From NCBI RefSeq assembly GCF_009687845.1, contig NZ_BLAD01000037.1:173987-227395 (forward strand): 53,409 nucleotides of DNA. The letters are read 5' to 3'. Shown piece by piece: positions 43,373 through 51,879 of the stretch (positions within the stretch are counted from its first letter, which is position 1; each line of letters starts with the position of its first letter). This stretch comes from Acrocarpospora corrugata (GTDB taxonomy: Bacteria > Actinomycetota > Actinomycetes > Streptosporangiales > Streptosporangiaceae). The notes under the pieces were generated by a model, which was not told the DNA's origin, made no database searches, and saw only the letters and a list, made by a program, of their open reading frames with translations. A program made the translations under genes and the position numbers.

Positions 43373-44394
43373 AGCCAGGGGTCGATCATGGTGACGCCGG
43401 GGGTGGAGCCGCCCGTCAGGGCGGCGACCGCCTCGTCCAGCGAGATGGTCCTGGTGATCAGCGCCTCCGGGTGGAGGCGGTCCGCCGCGATCAGGTCCAG
43501 CATGGGCGGGTAGGCGTGCGCGGGCATGCCGTGGCTGCCCAGGACGTCCAGCTCGTAGCCGATGACGCGGCCCATCGGCAGGTCGGCGCCCTGGGGGAGC
43601 AGGCCGATCTGCACGTGCCTGCCGCGTCTGCGCAGGCTGCTGATGGACTGGGCGCAGGTGCCGGGGTCGCCCAGCGCGTCCAGGGACACGTGCGCGCCGC
43701 CGGAGGTCAGCTCGGCGATCCGGCCGGGGAGGTCGCCGGAACCGGCGAGTAGGCCCTCGGCCGCGCCGAAGCTCCTGGCCAGGGCGAGGGCCTCCGGCGC
43801 GGTGTCGATCGCGATCACCCGGGCTCCCGCCGCCGCCGCGATCATGACCGCGGACAGGCCGACGCCGCCGCAGCCGTACACGGCGACCCATTCGCCGGGC
43901 CGTACCGCCGCGCGCTCGACGATCGCGCGGAACGCGGTCGCGAACCGGCAGCCGAGCCCGGCCGCCGTGGCGAACGCCATGCCCTCGGGCAGCCGGATCA
44001 GGTTCACGTCGGCGTGGTCGATCGCGACGTAACCGGCGAACGATCCCCAATGGGTGAAACCCGGCTGGGTCTGGTTCGCGCAGACCTGGTGGTCGCCCCG
44101 CGCGCAGTCCGCGCAGGTCCCGCACGCGCAGACGAACGGCGCCATCACCCGGTCGCCGGCCGTCCAGCCCCGGACCCCGGCGCCGACCTCGGTGACGACC
44201 CCGGCGAACTCATGCCCCGGCACATGCGGAAATTTCTGGATGTCGGCGTCGTGGCCCTGCCATCCGTGCCAGTCGCTCCGGCAGAGACCGGTCGCCTCCA
44301 CCCGGATCACGGCGCCCCCGGGCGGCGCACCGGGCTCGGGCACCTCACGGACCTCGGGAAGCTGCTGGAAACCGTCATAGACCACTGCGCGCAT
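43357..44394 (-). CDS. zinc-dependent alcohol dehydrogenase (MDR family)
   Basis: 345 residues. Catalytic zinc ligands: Cys in ATGLCRSDWHGW, His-Glu in VPGHEFAGVV and a later Cys in GLGCRFATAF. The structural-zinc Cys set is in CACGTCADCARGDHQVC. NAD-binding AVYGCGGVGLSAVMIAAAAG, with acidic IAIDTAPEAL pointing to NAD rather than NADP. SWxxW-like SDWHGWQGHD is typical of the formaldehyde/alcohol subgroup with broad alcohol substrates. A small helical protein gene lies 22 bases upstream in the same direction, so they may form a short operon. Confidence 0.93.
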   Translation of the reverse strand: MRAVVYDGFQQLPEVREVPEPGAPPGGAVIRVEATGLCRSDWHGWQGHDADIQKFPHVPGHEFAGVVTEVGAGVRGWTAGDRVMAPFVCACGTCADCARGDHQVCANQTQPGFTHWGSFAGYVAIDHADVNLIRLPEGMAFATAAGLGCRFATAFRAIVERAAVRPGEWVAVYGCGGVGLSAVMIAAAAGARVIAIDTAPEALALARSFGAAEGLLAGSGDLPGRIAELTSGGAHVSLDALGDPGTCAQSISSLRRRGRHVQIGLLPQGADLPMGRVIGYELDVLGSHGMPAHAYPPMLDLIAADRLHPEALITRTISLDEAVAALTGGSTPGVTMIDPWLQSDA

Positions 44395-44416
44395 CAGCCC
44401 AGCGTAATGTGCGTGG

Positions 44417-44704
44417 TCACGGCATCCGGGCCGAGATCTCCCTGGTGAGGTCGATCAGCACGCGGACGAGTTCCGGGCGTTCGGCCATGGCGTCCTGGAG
44501 CCGGACCCGCCACGTGCCGGACTCGGCGTTCAGCGCGTCCTCGGTCAGCATGTGCAGGCGGGTCTCGGCGAGCTTCAGCTGGTACATGACGCCCAGGTAG
44601 GTGCCGACCATGTCGCTGAGCCACCAGTACACGTCGGCGGTGGACGCGGCCACGATGACCCGCGCGGTGTCCCACGCCACTCGTTGAGGATGAATGACGT
44701 CCAT
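44417..44704 (-). CDS. small helical protein of unknown function
   Basis: 95 residues if started at the ATG giving MDVIHPQRVAW. Predominantly helical, with DVYWWLSDMVGTYLGVMYQL and LAETRLHMLTEDALN, followed by TREISARMP. No signal peptide or catalytic motif. I do not recognise the family. It is immediately upstream of the alcohol dehydrogenase gene, to which it may be functionally linked. Confidence 0.6.
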   Translation of the reverse strand: MDVIHPQRVAWDTARVIVAASTADVYWWLSDMVGTYLGVMYQLKLAETRLHMLTEDALNAESGTWRVRLQDAMAERPELVRVLIDLTREISARMP

Positions 44705-44804
44705 GGCCGGATGGTACGCCGTAAATGGTCTGTTTCCGAGAGAAAGATGGCGCATATCGGCAACGTGCTGGATTCTGGTGTGAATCGCGTGAAAGGAACG
44801 TGCC

Positions 44805-45296
44805 ATGCGCGTAATCGCCGGGCTGATCTCAGCCGTGATCCTCTTATTACCCGCCGCCCCCGCGCTCGCCGCGCCGGCCCCCGTCGCCTCCCAGACGGGC
44901 GAGGCCCCGCTGTACAAGGCCCGCAAGAACTGGGACCGCTACTCGCCCGGCAAGCGGGCGTACGCCAAGGGCACCCTGCTCGCCGGCAGCCTGACCACCG
45001 ACACCATCCCGCCGCTGGCCACCGTCAAGGTCACCGGCAAGGCCTACGACCTGACCAAGGGCAGCAGCTGCGGGTACGCGGTCTTCCGGATCACGTACAT
45101 GAAGGCCGACGGCTCGCTCCCGTTCAAGCACCGGACCATCCGCGACTGCACCTACAAGTCGGCCAAGGCGTTCACCTTCACCGACAAGCGCGTCTACCTG
45201 GTCGAACTCAAGGTGTGCAGCGAGGCCAAGCACACCAAGCCGTCGCTCAACTGCCTCTACGAGCAGGCCTGGAAGGTCCTGTACTCCACCCAGTAA
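44805..45296 (+). CDS. small secreted cysteine-containing protein of unknown function
   Basis: ATG after AAAGGAA; 163 residues. Signal peptide about 1-23 (ALAAP). The mature part is basic (many Lys), with SCGYAVFRITYMKADG, IRDCTYKSAK, LKVCSEAKH and LNCLYEQAW, giving four Cys that could form two disulfides. It is beta-rich and looks like a single compact extracellular domain. No known family recognised. An AT-rich hairpin lies 21 bases after the stop. Confidence 0.75.
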   Translation: MRVIAGLISAVILLLPAAPALAAPAPVASQTGEAPLYKARKNWDRYSPGKRAYAKGTLLAGSLTTDTIPPLATVKVTGKAYDLTKGSSCGYAVFRITYMKADGSLPFKHRTIRDCTYKSAKAFTFTDKRVYLVELKVCSEAKHTKPSLNCLYEQAWKVLYSTQ

Positions 45297-45317
45297 TCCC
45301 GTCGAAACGTACATAGG

Positions 45318-45346
45318 AAAAGATCTACCTAGTTTGTAGGTCTTTT
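45318..45346 (+). terminator. A/T-flanked hairpin, likely intrinsic terminator
   Basis: AAAAGATCTAC and GTAGGTCTTTT pair at 10 of 11 positions (one G-T-type mismatch) around CTAGTTT, ending in a T-rich run. It follows the stop of the small secreted protein by 21 bases and precedes the ABC exporter start by 15 bases. Unusually AT-rich for this genome; could instead be an operator for the exporter. Confidence 0.55.
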
Positions 45347-45361
45347 CACCCGGGGGATTTG

Positions 45362-47104
45362 ATGGGCGAGCTCGAACACCGGTATCGGGGCGAACACCCC
45401 ATCCGTACCCTCGCCTATCTCTACCGGGACCACCGGCGGCGGCTGCTGGTCGCGGTGCTCGCTTTCGTCGTGAAGCACAGCCCCACCTGGCTGCTCCCGC
45501 TGGTCACCGCCAACATCGTCAACGTGCTGGTGGAGCACCGCCCGGTCGGCGAACTCTGGGTCAACTCCGGGGTGCTCTGCCTGCTGCTGATCCTCAACTA
45601 CCCCTTCCACCTGTGCTACGTGCGCGCCCTCAGCGGCGCCATCCGGCGGGTCGGCACCGGGCTGCGCTCGGCGCTCTGCCGCCGGATGCAGGAACTGTCC
45701 ATCGGCTACCACTCCCGGGTCAGCGCGGCCGTGCTGCAGACCAAGGTGATCCGGGACGTGGAGGGCGTCGAGCAGATGACCCAGCAGGCCAGCGACATGG
45801 GCCTGGCCGCGGTCGTCACCCTGGCCGGCGGGCTCACCGTGATCGCCGTCAGGGTGCCCGCCGCCCTGCCGGTGTTCCTGCTGGTGGTGCCCGCCGCGGC
45901 CGTCCTGGTCATGAAGATGCGCGACCGGCTGCGCTCCAGCAACGAGAGCTTCCGCCTGGAGGTGGAGCGGCTCTCCTCGCGGGTGACCGAGATGACGCAC
46001 CTCATCCCGATCACCCGCGCGCACGGCCTGGAGAAGGACGCGCTGCACCGGGTCGACGGCACCCTGACCAAGGTGCTCCGCACCGGCCTCAAGGTGGACC
46101 TGGTCAACGGCAGGTTCGGCTCGCTGGCCTGGATCCTGCTGAACGTGCTCGGCGTGGCCTGCCTGGCCGGGGCCGCGCTGGTGTCCTACTACGGGGTGTT
46201 CGCGCTCACGCCCGGCGACGTGGTCATGCTCAGCACCTTCTTCACCACGCTGACCGCGTCGGTGACCACCCTGATGAGCCTGTCCCCGATCATCGCCAAG
46301 GGCCTGGAGTCGGTCCGGTCCATCGGCGAGGTCCTGCAGGCCCCCGACCTGGAGCAGAACGCCGGCAAGGCCGGGGTGGCGGCGGTGTCGGGGCGGCTGG
46401 ACTTCCAGGACGTCACCTTCGCGTACGAGACCGGGCGGGTCGCCGTGGACGGCCTCAACCTGAGCGTCGTGCCCGGCGAGACCGTCGCCCTGGTCGGCGC
46501 GTCGGGCGCGGGCAAGTCGACCGTGCTCAACCTGGTGATCGGCTTCCTGCGGCCGACCGGCGGCCGGATCCTGCTGGACGGCCGCGACATGGAATCGCTG
46601 GACCTGCGCAGCTACCGCAGGTTCGTCTCGGTGGTGCCGCAGGAGTCGATCCTGTTCGAGGGCAGCATCCGGGAGAACGTCGGCTACGGCATGCCCGAGG
46701 TGCCCGACGAGGTGGTCCGGCGCGCGCTGCGGGACGCCAACGCGATGGAGTTCGTGGAGCGGCTGCCGGACGGGCTCGACACCGTGGTGGGGGAGCGCGG
46801 CGCGCGGCTGTCCGGGGGGCAGCGGCAGCGGCTGGCCATCGCCCGCGCGCTGATCCGGGATCCGCGGGTGCTGATCCTGGACGAGGCCACCTCGGCGCTG
46901 GACACCCGGTCGGAGGCGCTGGTGCAGCAGGCGCTGGGGCGGCTGGTGGCGGGCCGTACCGTGCTGGTCGTGGCGCACCGGATGTCGACCATCCGGAACG
47001 CCGACCGGATCGTGGTGCTGGACGGCGGGCGGATCGCCGAGGTCGGCTCGCACGAGGAGCTGCTGGGCTCCGGCGGGGTCTACTCGGGGCTGCAGAGCGC
47101 GTGA
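45362..47104 (+). CDS. ABC exporter (fused membrane and ATPase domains)
   Basis: ATG start (MGELEHRYRG); a TTG one codon earlier is less likely. 580 residues. An ABC type-1 membrane domain with six helices (about 28-310: LLVAVLAFVV, LLLILNYPF, AAVVTLAGGLTVIAV, FLLVVPAAAVLVM, WILLNVLGVACLAG and a final helix near STFFTTL) is followed by an ATPase with Walker A GASGAGKST, Q-loop VVPQESILFEGSIRENV, signature RLSGGQRQRLAIARAL, Walker B LILDEATSALD and H-loop AHRMSTI. A half-transporter, so it works as a homodimer. Substrate unknown; lipid or peptide export is typical. Confidence 0.93.
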   Translation: MGELEHRYRGEHPIRTLAYLYRDHRRRLLVAVLAFVVKHSPTWLLPLVTANIVNVLVEHRPVGELWVNSGVLCLLLILNYPFHLCYVRALSGAIRRVGTGLRSALCRRMQELSIGYHSRVSAAVLQTKVIRDVEGVEQMTQQASDMGLAAVVTLAGGLTVIAVRVPAALPVFLLVVPAAAVLVMKMRDRLRSSNESFRLEVERLSSRVTEMTHLIPITRAHGLEKDALHRVDGTLTKVLRTGLKVDLVNGRFGSLAWILLNVLGVACLAGAALVSYYGVFALTPGDVVMLSTFFTTLTASVTTLMSLSPIIAKGLESVRSIGEVLQAPDLEQNAGKAGVAAVSGRLDFQDVTFAYETGRVAVDGLNLSVVPGETVALVGASGAGKSTVLNLVIGFLRPTGGRILLDGRDMESLDLRSYRRFVSVVPQESILFEGSIRENVGYGMPEVPDEVVRRALRDANAMEFVERLPDGLDTVVGERGARLSGGQRQRLAIARALIRDPRVLILDEATSALDTRSEALVQQALGRLVAGRTVLVVAHRMSTIRNADRIVVLDGGRIAEVGSHEELLGSGGVYSGLQSA

Positions 47105-47184
47105 ATCAAGCGCCGGTCAAGCGAGGTGCAGGCGGCCGGGTGCATAACTGAGGCGCCGCAGAAGAACCCCTCAGGAGCACCGCC

Positions 47185-47871
47185 ATGAACCGCACCCTGC
47201 TCGGCCTGGCCGCCGTCGCGATCGCCGGATTCGGCGTCACCGTCCCCGCCACGGCCGCCGCCGCGACCGCCGACTACGGCCCTGACACCTGCCGTCAGGG
47301 GTATGTGTGGCGGGCCGCCCGCCCCGCCGACCGGGTCTGCGTCACCCCCGGCAACCGGGACCAGACCGCGCTCGACAACAGCGTGAAGCGCACCCGCTGG
47401 ACCTCCGGCGCGTACGGCGACCACACCTGCCTGACCGGCTACGTCTGGCGCGGCGCCTTCGACGGCGACGACGTCTGCGTGCACCCGAAGGTGCGCGGTC
47501 AGGCCGCCGCGGACAACGCCGCCAGTCCCGGCCGCAAGGTCGCCGCCAAGGTGTGGATCTCCAAATACACGACCAGCTCCACCGGTACCACGGACGACAT
47601 CCCCAAGCTGAAGATCAACGGCAGTCACTTCAACTACGGCCAGATCAAGCTGTACGTCCGGTACAACGGCAGCAACCGGATCGCCTACCAGGTCCTGATC
47701 AACGGCACGAATCACCCCGGCTTCGACGGGGGCAGCTTCGGCCGCAAGACCGGCCTGTTCGACTGCTCGGGACCGGGCAAGCCCGCCAACGCGTACGCGC
47801 AGGCGCACGACCTCGTCTCCGGCCGGTGGTCGGCCCGGGTGCCGATCCGGATCGGCTGCGCCGTGCTCTGA
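47185..47871 (+). CDS. secreted protein with tandem Cys-containing GYVWR repeats
   Basis: ATG after AGGAG; 228 residues. Signal peptide about 1-28. Two tandem units of about 42 residues follow: YGPDTCRQGYVWRAARPADR with VCVTPGNRDQTALDN, and YGDHTCLTGYVWRGAFDGDD with VCVHPKVRGQAAADN. Each has a Cys pair, a Tyr-Val-Trp-Arg core and a closing Gln-x-Ala-x-Asp-Asn. The second half is a separate beta-rich domain (FNYGQIKLYVRYNGSNRIAY ... RIGCAVL) with its own Cys pair. The repeat is seen in other actinobacterial secreted proteins but has no assigned role that I know of. Confidence 0.8.
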   Translation: MNRTLLGLAAVAIAGFGVTVPATAAAATADYGPDTCRQGYVWRAARPADRVCVTPGNRDQTALDNSVKRTRWTSGAYGDHTCLTGYVWRGAFDGDDVCVHPKVRGQAAADNAASPGRKVAAKVWISKYTTSSTGTTDDIPKLKINGSHFNYGQIKLYVRYNGSNRIAYQVLINGTNHPGFDGGSFGRKTGLFDCSGPGKPANAYAQAHDLVSGRWSARVPIRIGCAVL

Positions 47872-47891
47872 GCCGATCCGGTCGTGTTTCG

Positions 47892-48587
47892 CTAGCGAAC
47901 CGGCTGGACCTCCGGCACGGCCGGCTCAGCCGTCAGGATCGCCTTCTGGCAGTCCAGGATGGCCCCGGTCAGCAGCTCCCTGAGCAGCCGGTCCGGGTCG
48001 GTCACGCACGCCTGGGCGATCCCGCGGACCGCCAGCTGAACCGTGTTCGGCGCCGCGTACCGGCGGAAACCCCGGCGGGAGACGTGCACGCCGCCGCGGA
48101 ATCCCCGGGCCCAGCGAGCCGCCTCCGGAACCAGATCCAGCGCCCGGCGGCTGGCCGGTTCCAGACCCGGCGGCCGGTTCTCCAGCTCGCCGAGCACGTG
48201 CTCGGCGGCCAGGACCGACACGGCGAGCGCCAGCTGCCGCTCCGCGGCCACCACGGGTAGCGCGGTGGTGGCGCAGCGCAGCGCGATGGCCACCTCGATG
48301 CGCGGATCGTCCCCGGTGAGCCCGATCACCGACGGGATGAGCGGCGTCAGCAGCTGCCGGTTCTCATCGGTGGTGTGGTCGTTGACCAGCCGGGCCAGAC
48401 CGGCGAGCAACGGATGGGTGCAGCCTGGGTGGTCGCTCCACTTCTCCCCGGCCAGGTAGGACGCGAACTCCATGAAGCACGCGCCCTTGCGTGGATTGCG
48501 GTGCTTTCCTCGGGACAGCAGCGGAACCGCCGCCGGTGGTTGGCCTGATGTGAGTCGTTCGGTGCGATTTCCCATGTGAAGTCCCAT
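47892..48587 (-). CDS. conserved actinobacterial protein of unknown function
   Basis: 231 residues from the first ATG (a second is four codons later). The N-terminus is poorly ordered. A conserved-looking block KGACFMEFASYLAGEKWSDH, PGCTHPLLAGLARLVND, then IPSVIGLTGDD and ALRCATTALPVVAAERQLAL, is alpha-helical and carries several Cys and His that could bind a metal. No signal peptide or membrane helix. Function unknown. The only thing between it and the previous gene is a TTCGCTAGCGAA palindrome covering its own stop. Confidence 0.7.
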   Translation of the reverse strand: MGLHMGNRTERLTSGQPPAAVPLLSRGKHRNPRKGACFMEFASYLAGEKWSDHPGCTHPLLAGLARLVNDHTTDENRQLLTPLIPSVIGLTGDDPRIEVAIALRCATTALPVVAAERQLALAVSVLAAEHVLGELENRPPGLEPASRRALDLVPEAARWARGFRGGVHVSRRGFRRYAAPNTVQLAVRGIAQACVTDPDRLLRELLTGAILDCQKAILTAEPAVPEVQPVR

Positions 48588-48628
48588 GCGATTTCGTCCG
48601 TGTTGTCACTTTCCAGTGTGCGCCTGGA

Positions 48629-49306
48629 TCACGCGGAGCGGAAGGGGCCCTCCAGCGCCGCCCACTGCAGCAGCATGATCGTCTTGGCGTCCGCGATCTC
48701 GCCACTCCTGATCATGGCGAGCGCCCGGTCGAAGGGCAGCTCCACGACCTCGATGTCCTCGCCCTCCTCGGCCACTCCGGCCCGGACCGCCCGGCGCGAG
48801 TCCGCCTGGTACGGCGCCGCGTAGAAATGCACGCACTCCGTCACCGAGCCCGGACTCATGAAGACATCGAATACATGCTCGATCGAGCCGATGGTGAAAC
48901 CTGTCTCCTCCTCCACCTCGCGGCGGACGGCGGTTTCGGCGTCATCGGTGTCGAGCAGGCCGCCCGGCGTCTCCAGCAGCATGCCGTCCGGGTGGCCGTT
49001 CACATACACCGGGTAGCGGAACTGCCGGGTCAGCAGGACCGTGCGCCGGTCTGGGTCGAACAGCAGCATGGTCGCGCCGTTGCCCCGGTCGTAGGACTCC
49101 CGGTGCTCGACCGACCAGTGGCCGTCGGCGTGCCGGTAGTCGAAGGTGGTCTTGAGCAGCACATACCAGCTGCAGGAGAGCAGCTCCACGGCGCGGACCC
49201 GCACCCGCGGGTTTCCGGCCAGATCGCGGCCGGCCTGGTCGAGGCCGGTCCGGCCGCGACCGTCCGGAACGTCGATCCCCGGAATCCCGGTGATCTGGGT
49301 GGTCAT
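48629..49306 (-). CDS. Nudix hydrolase, NudK-like (nucleoside diphosphate sugar type)
   Basis: 225 residues. The Nudix box is GGLLDTDDAETAVRREVEEE followed by TGF, with Asp where the first box Glu usually is, the same kind of variation as in NudK (GDP-mannose hydrolase, AGLLDNDEPE). Other NudK-like features are LLTRQFRYPVYVNGHPDG before the box and VFDVFMSPGSVTECVHFYAA after it. It would cleave a diphosphate in a nucleotide sugar or similar compound; substrate by likeness only. Its start overlaps the stop of the DUF5302 gene as ATGA, so the two are co-translated. Confidence 0.88.
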   Translation of the reverse strand: MTTQITGIPGIDVPDGRGRTGLDQAGRDLAGNPRVRVRAVELLSCSWYVLLKTTFDYRHADGHWSVEHRESYDRGNGATMLLFDPDRRTVLLTRQFRYPVYVNGHPDGMLLETPGGLLDTDDAETAVRREVEEETGFTIGSIEHVFDVFMSPGSVTECVHFYAAPYQADSRRAVRAGVAEEGEDIEVVELPFDRALAMIRSGEIADAKTIMLLQWAALEGPFRSA

Positions 49307-49548
49307 CAGCCGCCGCTCTTGCGGCGGAACGACCGCTTGCCACCCACCACACTGTGCGTGCCGTGGATCTTCGAGGAACCCTTGCCGCCGCCCTGCGCGT
49401 TCCGGTCGGCCTGCGACTGGCGCTTGCGCTCCAGCGCCTCCCGGAACTTGCGCTTCAGCTCGTCCTCCCCTTCTTCCCCTTCGGCCACGGCGATATCGGC
49501 CGGGTCCTGCTCGGGATCGGGGGTGGGCTCTGTCGTGCTCTCAGACAT
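49306..49548 (-). CDS. DUF5302 family small protein
   Basis: Start at the ATG giving MSESTTEPTPD, with a strong ribosome site AGGAGGTTCC; an upstream in-frame ATG has none. 80 residues. Acidic N-terminal half (DPEQDPADIAVAEGEEGE), then a basic helix ELKRKFREALERKRQSQADR and a Gly/Lys-rich tail with GKGSSKIHGTHSVVGGKR, the DUF5302 signature. Role unknown; the composition suggests a nucleic-acid- or ribosome-associated protein. Coupled to the Nudix gene. Confidence 0.88.
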   Translation of the reverse strand: MSESTTEPTPDPEQDPADIAVAEGEEGEDELKRKFREALERKRQSQADRNAQGGGKGSSKIHGTHSVVGGKRSFRRKSGG

Positions 49549-49596
49549 CGGAACCTCCTGATCACCCACCCTACCGTGCCGGTTCAACCGAGATTT

Positions 49597-50175
49597 TCAG
49601 GTGACAGGTTCCCGCCACTGCGGGATCAGGTGCAGCGGCAGCACCGGCTCCCTGGCCGGGCGGGTGTCGGCGTCGGTGACCGGGGGGACCACCCGGGGGC
49701 TGAAGATCTCCTCGACGTACAGCAGGGGGGTGTCGCCGAGCATGATGACGTAGCTGCGGCTCGCGCTGGTCCGGCTGTCGGAGGCCCAGCCGTTGAACCA
49801 GCGGGTGCCGGTCCGCAGCAGGATCCGGTGGTGGCCGGGCACGTGCTCGTCCAGCAGGCGCCCGAGGGGGACGTCGCCGCCGTCGAAGATGCGCTCGATG
49901 ACCGGGTGGCGGTCCGGCATCATCACGACCCGGTTGACCGAGACGGTGGTGCCGCTGGCCCGGACCAGCTCGGAGTAGCGGACGATGACGATCTGCTCGG
50001 CGGTGACGCGCAGGTGCGCGCGGACCTCGGCGGCGAGCGCCAGACCGGCCTGGATGTGTTCCTGGCGGCCGATCCTGACCCGCAGCGGCTCGCCCAGGAG
50101 GGCGGACAGGATGCGGGTGGTCGAACCGTCGTGGCCAAGGATCATTCGCGTCAGCGCTTCCGGCGCGATGTTCAT
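49597..50175 (-). CDS. chorismate pyruvate-lyase-like protein (Rv2949c/DUF98 type)
   Basis: 192 residues. LTRMILGHDGSTTRILSALL, EHIQAGLALAAEVRAHLRVT, IVIVRYSELVRASGTTVSVN, LGRLLDEHVPGHHRILLRTG and SASRSYVIMLGDTPLLYVEE align in order with the mycobacterial chorismate lyase Rv2949c (start of domain, central strand, substrate-binding Arg, and the closing Glu-containing strand). That enzyme turns chorismate into 4-hydroxybenzoate and pyruvate. It is the last gene of a DAHP synthase-exporter-lyase operon, 13 bases after the exporter, which strongly supports the role. Product use beyond 4-hydroxybenzoate is unknown. Confidence 0.78.
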   Translation of the reverse strand: MNIAPEALTRMILGHDGSTTRILSALLGEPLRVRIGRQEHIQAGLALAAEVRAHLRVTAEQIVIVRYSELVRASGTTVSVNRVVMMPDRHPVIERIFDGGDVPLGRLLDEHVPGHHRILLRTGTRWFNGWASDSRTSASRSYVIMLGDTPLLYVEEIFSPRVVPPVTDADTRPAREPVLPLHLIPQWREPVT

Positions 50176-50188
50176 ATCGGTTGTCCCT

Positions 50189-51859
50189 TCAGGAGGTGTG
50201 AGCGCGGTGGCGCGAAGGCGGTTTAGGCGGCGCCTGCTCGTTTACGGCGTGCTGCGAGAGCACGGTGTCGGCCGCCTCGGCCACCCGCCCGGCCGCCTCG
50301 TAGAGCGCGATGAGCGAGGTGACGGGGACCTGAGGCCGGCTCGGCTGGCTGGGAGGTGAGGGAGGGGGTTCGGGGGCGGTCCTGCGGGGTGGCGGATCGC
50401 GGCGGACGAGCACCGGGACCACCCGTTCGGCGGGCTGCGGCGCCGGCGGCGCCGGCTGTTCGGCGGGCTGCGGCTTCTTGACCCTGGCGGGGGCGAGGAA
50501 CAGCCCGAGCACGCCCGCCAGGGCCGCCATCAGCAGGCAGGTCAGCACGCTGGAGCTGTAGCCGGGCATCGGGCCCGACACGATCGGGTGGTCCATCAGC
50601 ACGGCGGCGCAGGCCACGCCCAGGGCGGCCCCGACCTGCCGGGCCGATTGGCTGGCGCCGACCGCGGCCGCGTACCGCTCGGGGCCGCCGGACAGCGCGG
50701 CCGCCGCCGAGATGGCGGTGCTCAGCGCGCCCAGGCCGAGGCCGAAGACCGCGCTGGCGGGCAGCCACACCTCCAGCAGCCGGGGCGGCCCGTCCTGCAT
50801 GCCCTGGGTGATCAGCCAGACGCAGGCCGTGGTGACCAGCAGCGCGCCGGTGTAGATCACCGGCCGGGGGCCGTGCTTCTTGGTCAGCTGCCCGGAGATC
50901 AGGCCGGAGACCAGCACGCCCAGCGAGATCGGGGCCAGCCCCGCCCCCAGCAGGGCGGGGTCGTCCGGCCACATGTCCCGCAGGTACATCGGCGCCATCA
51001 CCAGCATCGGGAAGGCGATCAGGCCGTACAGCACCGAGAGCAGCCCGGCCAGGGCGAACATCGGCGTCCGCCACAGGCCCAGCTCCAGCGCCGGGACCGG
51101 GTGGTTCGAGGACCGCCGCACGGCCACCAGCAGCAGCACCAGACCGGTGCCAAGCGCGGCCGCCAGCTGGGTGCTCCAGCCCCAGGTGGGGCTCTGCACG
51201 ATGGCCCAGACGATCATCGACAGCGAGCCGAACAGCAGCGCCGTGCCGAACGGGTCGGGGAGCCGGCCGGCCAGCCGCTTGGTGTGCGGCAGGGCCAGCG
51301 CGGCGCACAGCAGCAGCGCTCCCACGATCGCGCTCGGCATGAAGTAGGCGCGCCAGCCCAGGTCCTGGCCGAGCCAGCCGCCGGCCGCGTGCATCAGCGC
51401 GCCGCTCAGCCCCGGCGCGGCGCTCCACGCGCCGATCGCGGCGGCCCGGCGCTCGTCGGGGAAGCCGGCCAGCATCAGCGCCAGCGACGACGGCACCATC
51501 GCCGCCGTGCCCACGCCCTGAATCGCCCGCGCCGCCAGCAGCAGCGGGAAGGAGTTCACCGTGATCGCCACCGCGGCGCCCGCGGTGAACGCGCCGAGCC
51601 CGAGCACCAGCAGCCGCCGGTGCCCGACCAGGTCGGCGATCCGCCCCGCGGTCGGCAGCAGCGCCGCGTACGGCACCGCGAACGCGGTGATCACCCACTG
51701 CAGGTCGGTGCGTTCCAGGCCGATCGCGATGGTGGTGTTGGTCATGACCGGGACGGCGAACGTCGCCCCGATCGAGTCGGCCATGGACAGCGCCATCACG
51801 CCCATGCACACCAGGAGGGTCAGCGCGGTCCGGCCGCGCTGTGCGGGGAGAGCGGTCAT
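50189..51859 (-). CDS. MFS drug/metabolite exporter, 14-helix (DHA2) type
   Basis: 556 residues. Helices 1-14 fill about 1-460, with motif A GRIADLVGHRRLLVLGL and motif C-like GLSGALMHAAGGWLGQ, typical of proton-driven efflux pumps. The last about 100 residues form a Pro-rich linker (RRTAPEPPPSPPSQPSRPQ) and a short helical tail (VTSLIALYEAAGRVAEAADT), an unusual cytoplasmic extension. Lies between DAHP synthase and chorismate lyase genes, so it probably exports a chorismate-derived aromatic. Confidence 0.92.
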   Translation of the reverse strand: MTALPAQRGRTALTLLVCMGVMALSMADSIGATFAVPVMTNTTIAIGLERTDLQWVITAFAVPYAALLPTAGRIADLVGHRRLLVLGLGAFTAGAAVAITVNSFPLLLAARAIQGVGTAAMVPSSLALMLAGFPDERRAAAIGAWSAAPGLSGALMHAAGGWLGQDLGWRAYFMPSAIVGALLLCAALALPHTKRLAGRLPDPFGTALLFGSLSMIVWAIVQSPTWGWSTQLAAALGTGLVLLLVAVRRSSNHPVPALELGLWRTPMFALAGLLSVLYGLIAFPMLVMAPMYLRDMWPDDPALLGAGLAPISLGVLVSGLISGQLTKKHGPRPVIYTGALLVTTACVWLITQGMQDGPPRLLEVWLPASAVFGLGLGALSTAISAAAALSGGPERYAAAVGASQSARQVGAALGVACAAVLMDHPIVSGPMPGYSSSVLTCLLMAALAGVLGLFLAPARVKKPQPAEQPAPPAPQPAERVVPVLVRRDPPPRRTAPEPPPSPPSQPSRPQVPVTSLIALYEAAGRVAEAADTVLSQHAVNEQAPPKPPSRHRAHTS

Positions 51860-51879
51860 GGGGTTCTCCTGTCCGAGCC

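Noticed and set aside
44409-44600. Small plus-strand ORF opposite the 95-residue helical protein.
   Set aside because: The minus-strand frame has better codon-position GC and a plausible operon position with the alcohol dehydrogenase.
47888-47899. TTCGCTAGCGAA palindrome as a terminator between convergent genes.
   Set aside because: Only 6 bp with no loop, and it overlaps the stop codon; too weak to call.
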